Assembly: GCA_016710635.1 (NCBI GenBank)
Contig: JADJVL010000020.1
Coordinates: forward strand, 1 to 64,000
Direction: 5' to 3'
Source: Holophagaceae bacterium
GTDB lineage: Bacteria > Acidobacteriota > Holophagae > Holophagales > Holophagaceae
DNA length: 64,000 nt
Shown here: piece by piece, positions 63,489 to 64,000 of the stretch
Numbering within the stretch: position 1 is the stretch's first letter
How the letters are laid out: every line of letters starts with the position of its first letter
The notes under the pieces: model-generated
Databases searched by the model: none
Seen by the model: the letters and a program-made list of their open reading frames with translations, nothing else
Told to the model about the DNA's origin: nothing
Position numbers and translations under genes: made by a program

Positions 63489-63977
63489 ATGACCCAGAAA
63501 AACCTGGCCCAGAAGGGCTTCTCGCTGATGGAACTGCTCATCGCGCTGATGATCATCGGCGTGATCGCGACGCTCGGATTCAAGGGCTACCAGCGTTACG
63601 CCGACCGGGCGCGCTACACAAAGGCCTATGACGACATCAAGCAGATCTCCATGGGCTTGGAACAGTACTACTTGGCCAACGGGTCCTACCCCGATCTCGC
63701 GAGCTGGGAAGCCATGGTGGACAGCAACTCCCCGATGGTGAAGAAGAACTACATCTCGGTGGGCATGCCTGTAAATGACCCATGGAAGCAGCCCTACGAG
63801 GGAAACTCCGGCAAGGGCAAGTACACCTTGAAGTGCGCGGGGGATCCCAGCGACCAGGAGGAGCGTCCGCCCATCATCTATCGCGAAGGCGGCAACATCC
63901 AGGGCGGCCCCGCCGGCGCTGGCAAGGGCGACACCAAGACTGCCGCACCCGCCCCCGCAGGAGAAGCCCCCAAGTGA
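63489..63977 (+). CDS. Type IV pilin-like pseudopilin (GspG-like)
   Basis: 162 aa. Leader MTQKNLAQKG then FSLMELLIALMIIGVIATLGFKGYQRYADRARYTKAYDDIKQISMGLEQYYLANGSYPD, the type II secretion G-type layout. The DPWKQPYEGNSGKGKYTLKCAGDPSDQEE segment is like the GspG calcium-binding loop. A Pro/Ala tail follows. It lies 125 bases after the PilR-like gene and precedes another gene by overlap. Confidence 0.9.
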   Translation: MTQKNLAQKGFSLMELLIALMIIGVIATLGFKGYQRYADRARYTKAYDDIKQISMGLEQYYLANGSYPDLASWEAMVDSNSPMVKKNYISVGMPVNDPWKQPYEGNSGKGKYTLKCAGDPSDQEERPPIIYREGGNIQGGPAGAGKGDTKTAAPAPAGEAPK

Positions 63978-64000
63978 TCCACCTCTCCAAGCTCCCGGCC
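63974..64000 (+). CDS. Start of a further gene, cut by the window edge
   Basis: GTG overlapping the pseudopilin stop (GTGA at 63974) opens VIHLSKLPA to the end. Only nine codons are visible; the four-base overlap is the sole support. Probably another secretion or pilus gene. Confidence 0.4.

Overview
The window reads as a chromosomal segment of a high-GC, Gram-negative, respiring bacterium. The mix of type IV pilus genes, small c-type cytochromes, ADP-heptose (LPS core) genes, a Nuo operon without nuoEFG beside it, and a split ATP synthase operon fits the Acidobacteriota, class Holophagae (Geothrix-like). That placement is inference from gene content and protein style, because no 16S or marker search was possible. 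Codon use is strongly G/C-ending throughout, except in the first ~2.2 kb, which is visibly more AT-rich.

Layout. (1) 1-2204: the end of an integrated element, with an AAA+ ATPase cut by the window edge, a 71-aa protein and a frameshifted tyrosine recombinase. (2) 2205-2850: a gene-free strip of tRNA-3'-end-like palindromes repeated about every 74 bp in alternating orientation, probably the scarred attachment region. (3) 2851-5381: a DUF6265-like secreted protein, two paralogous 89-aa monoheme cytochromes each behind an FNR-like dyad, and a fatty-acid desaturase. (4) 5484-10885: a MacAB-like efflux operon (adaptor, ATPase, two permeases), then PadR and HAAS-type regulators. (5) 11004-18464: rpmE, prfA (frameshifted), a lipoprotein on the other strand, and hrcA-grpE-dnaK-dnaJ. 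(6) 18485-27126: a GGDEF protein, a large unknown helical protein, pilB-pilT-pilC-prepilin, and a convergent major pilin gene with a near-consensus sigma-54 promoter. (7) 27301-33459: an alkaline-phosphatase-superfamily membrane protein, a TPR protein, fabI and a membrane-fused spermidine-synthase-like protein. (8) 33484-40201: a four-gene overlapping operon (peptide-type binding protein, two permeases, peroxiredoxin), an ABC exporter and a second PilB-like ATPase. (9) 40378-54031: nuoABCDHIJKLMN followed by the membrane-sector ATP synthase genes (atpZ/I-like, atpB, atpE). (10) 54144-63977: a RelA/SpoT-like protein, a STAS/PP2C pair, hldD, an EamA transporter, a DUF1573 protein, two family-9 glycosyltransferases, a PilR-like sigma-54 activator and a pseudopilin.

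How they work together. The Nuo complex and the F0 genes form one energy-conserving block. Its NuoC carries two N-terminal ferredoxin-type domains and NuoE/F/G are not adjacent, so the electron donor may not be NADH alone. The pilus genes, the sigma-54 pilA promoter and the PilR-like activator form a probable regulatory unit. hldD and the two GT9 enzymes serve LPS inner-core synthesis.

Caution. Three genes (integrase, prfA, atpE) are broken by single-base indels, all in or next to short homopolymer or GC-rich runs. Two of them are normally essential, so uncorrected sequencing errors are the leading explanation. The best candidates for something new are the tRNA-derived alternating palindrome array (2258-2642), the ferredoxin-NuoC fusion and the FNR-box cytochrome pair.
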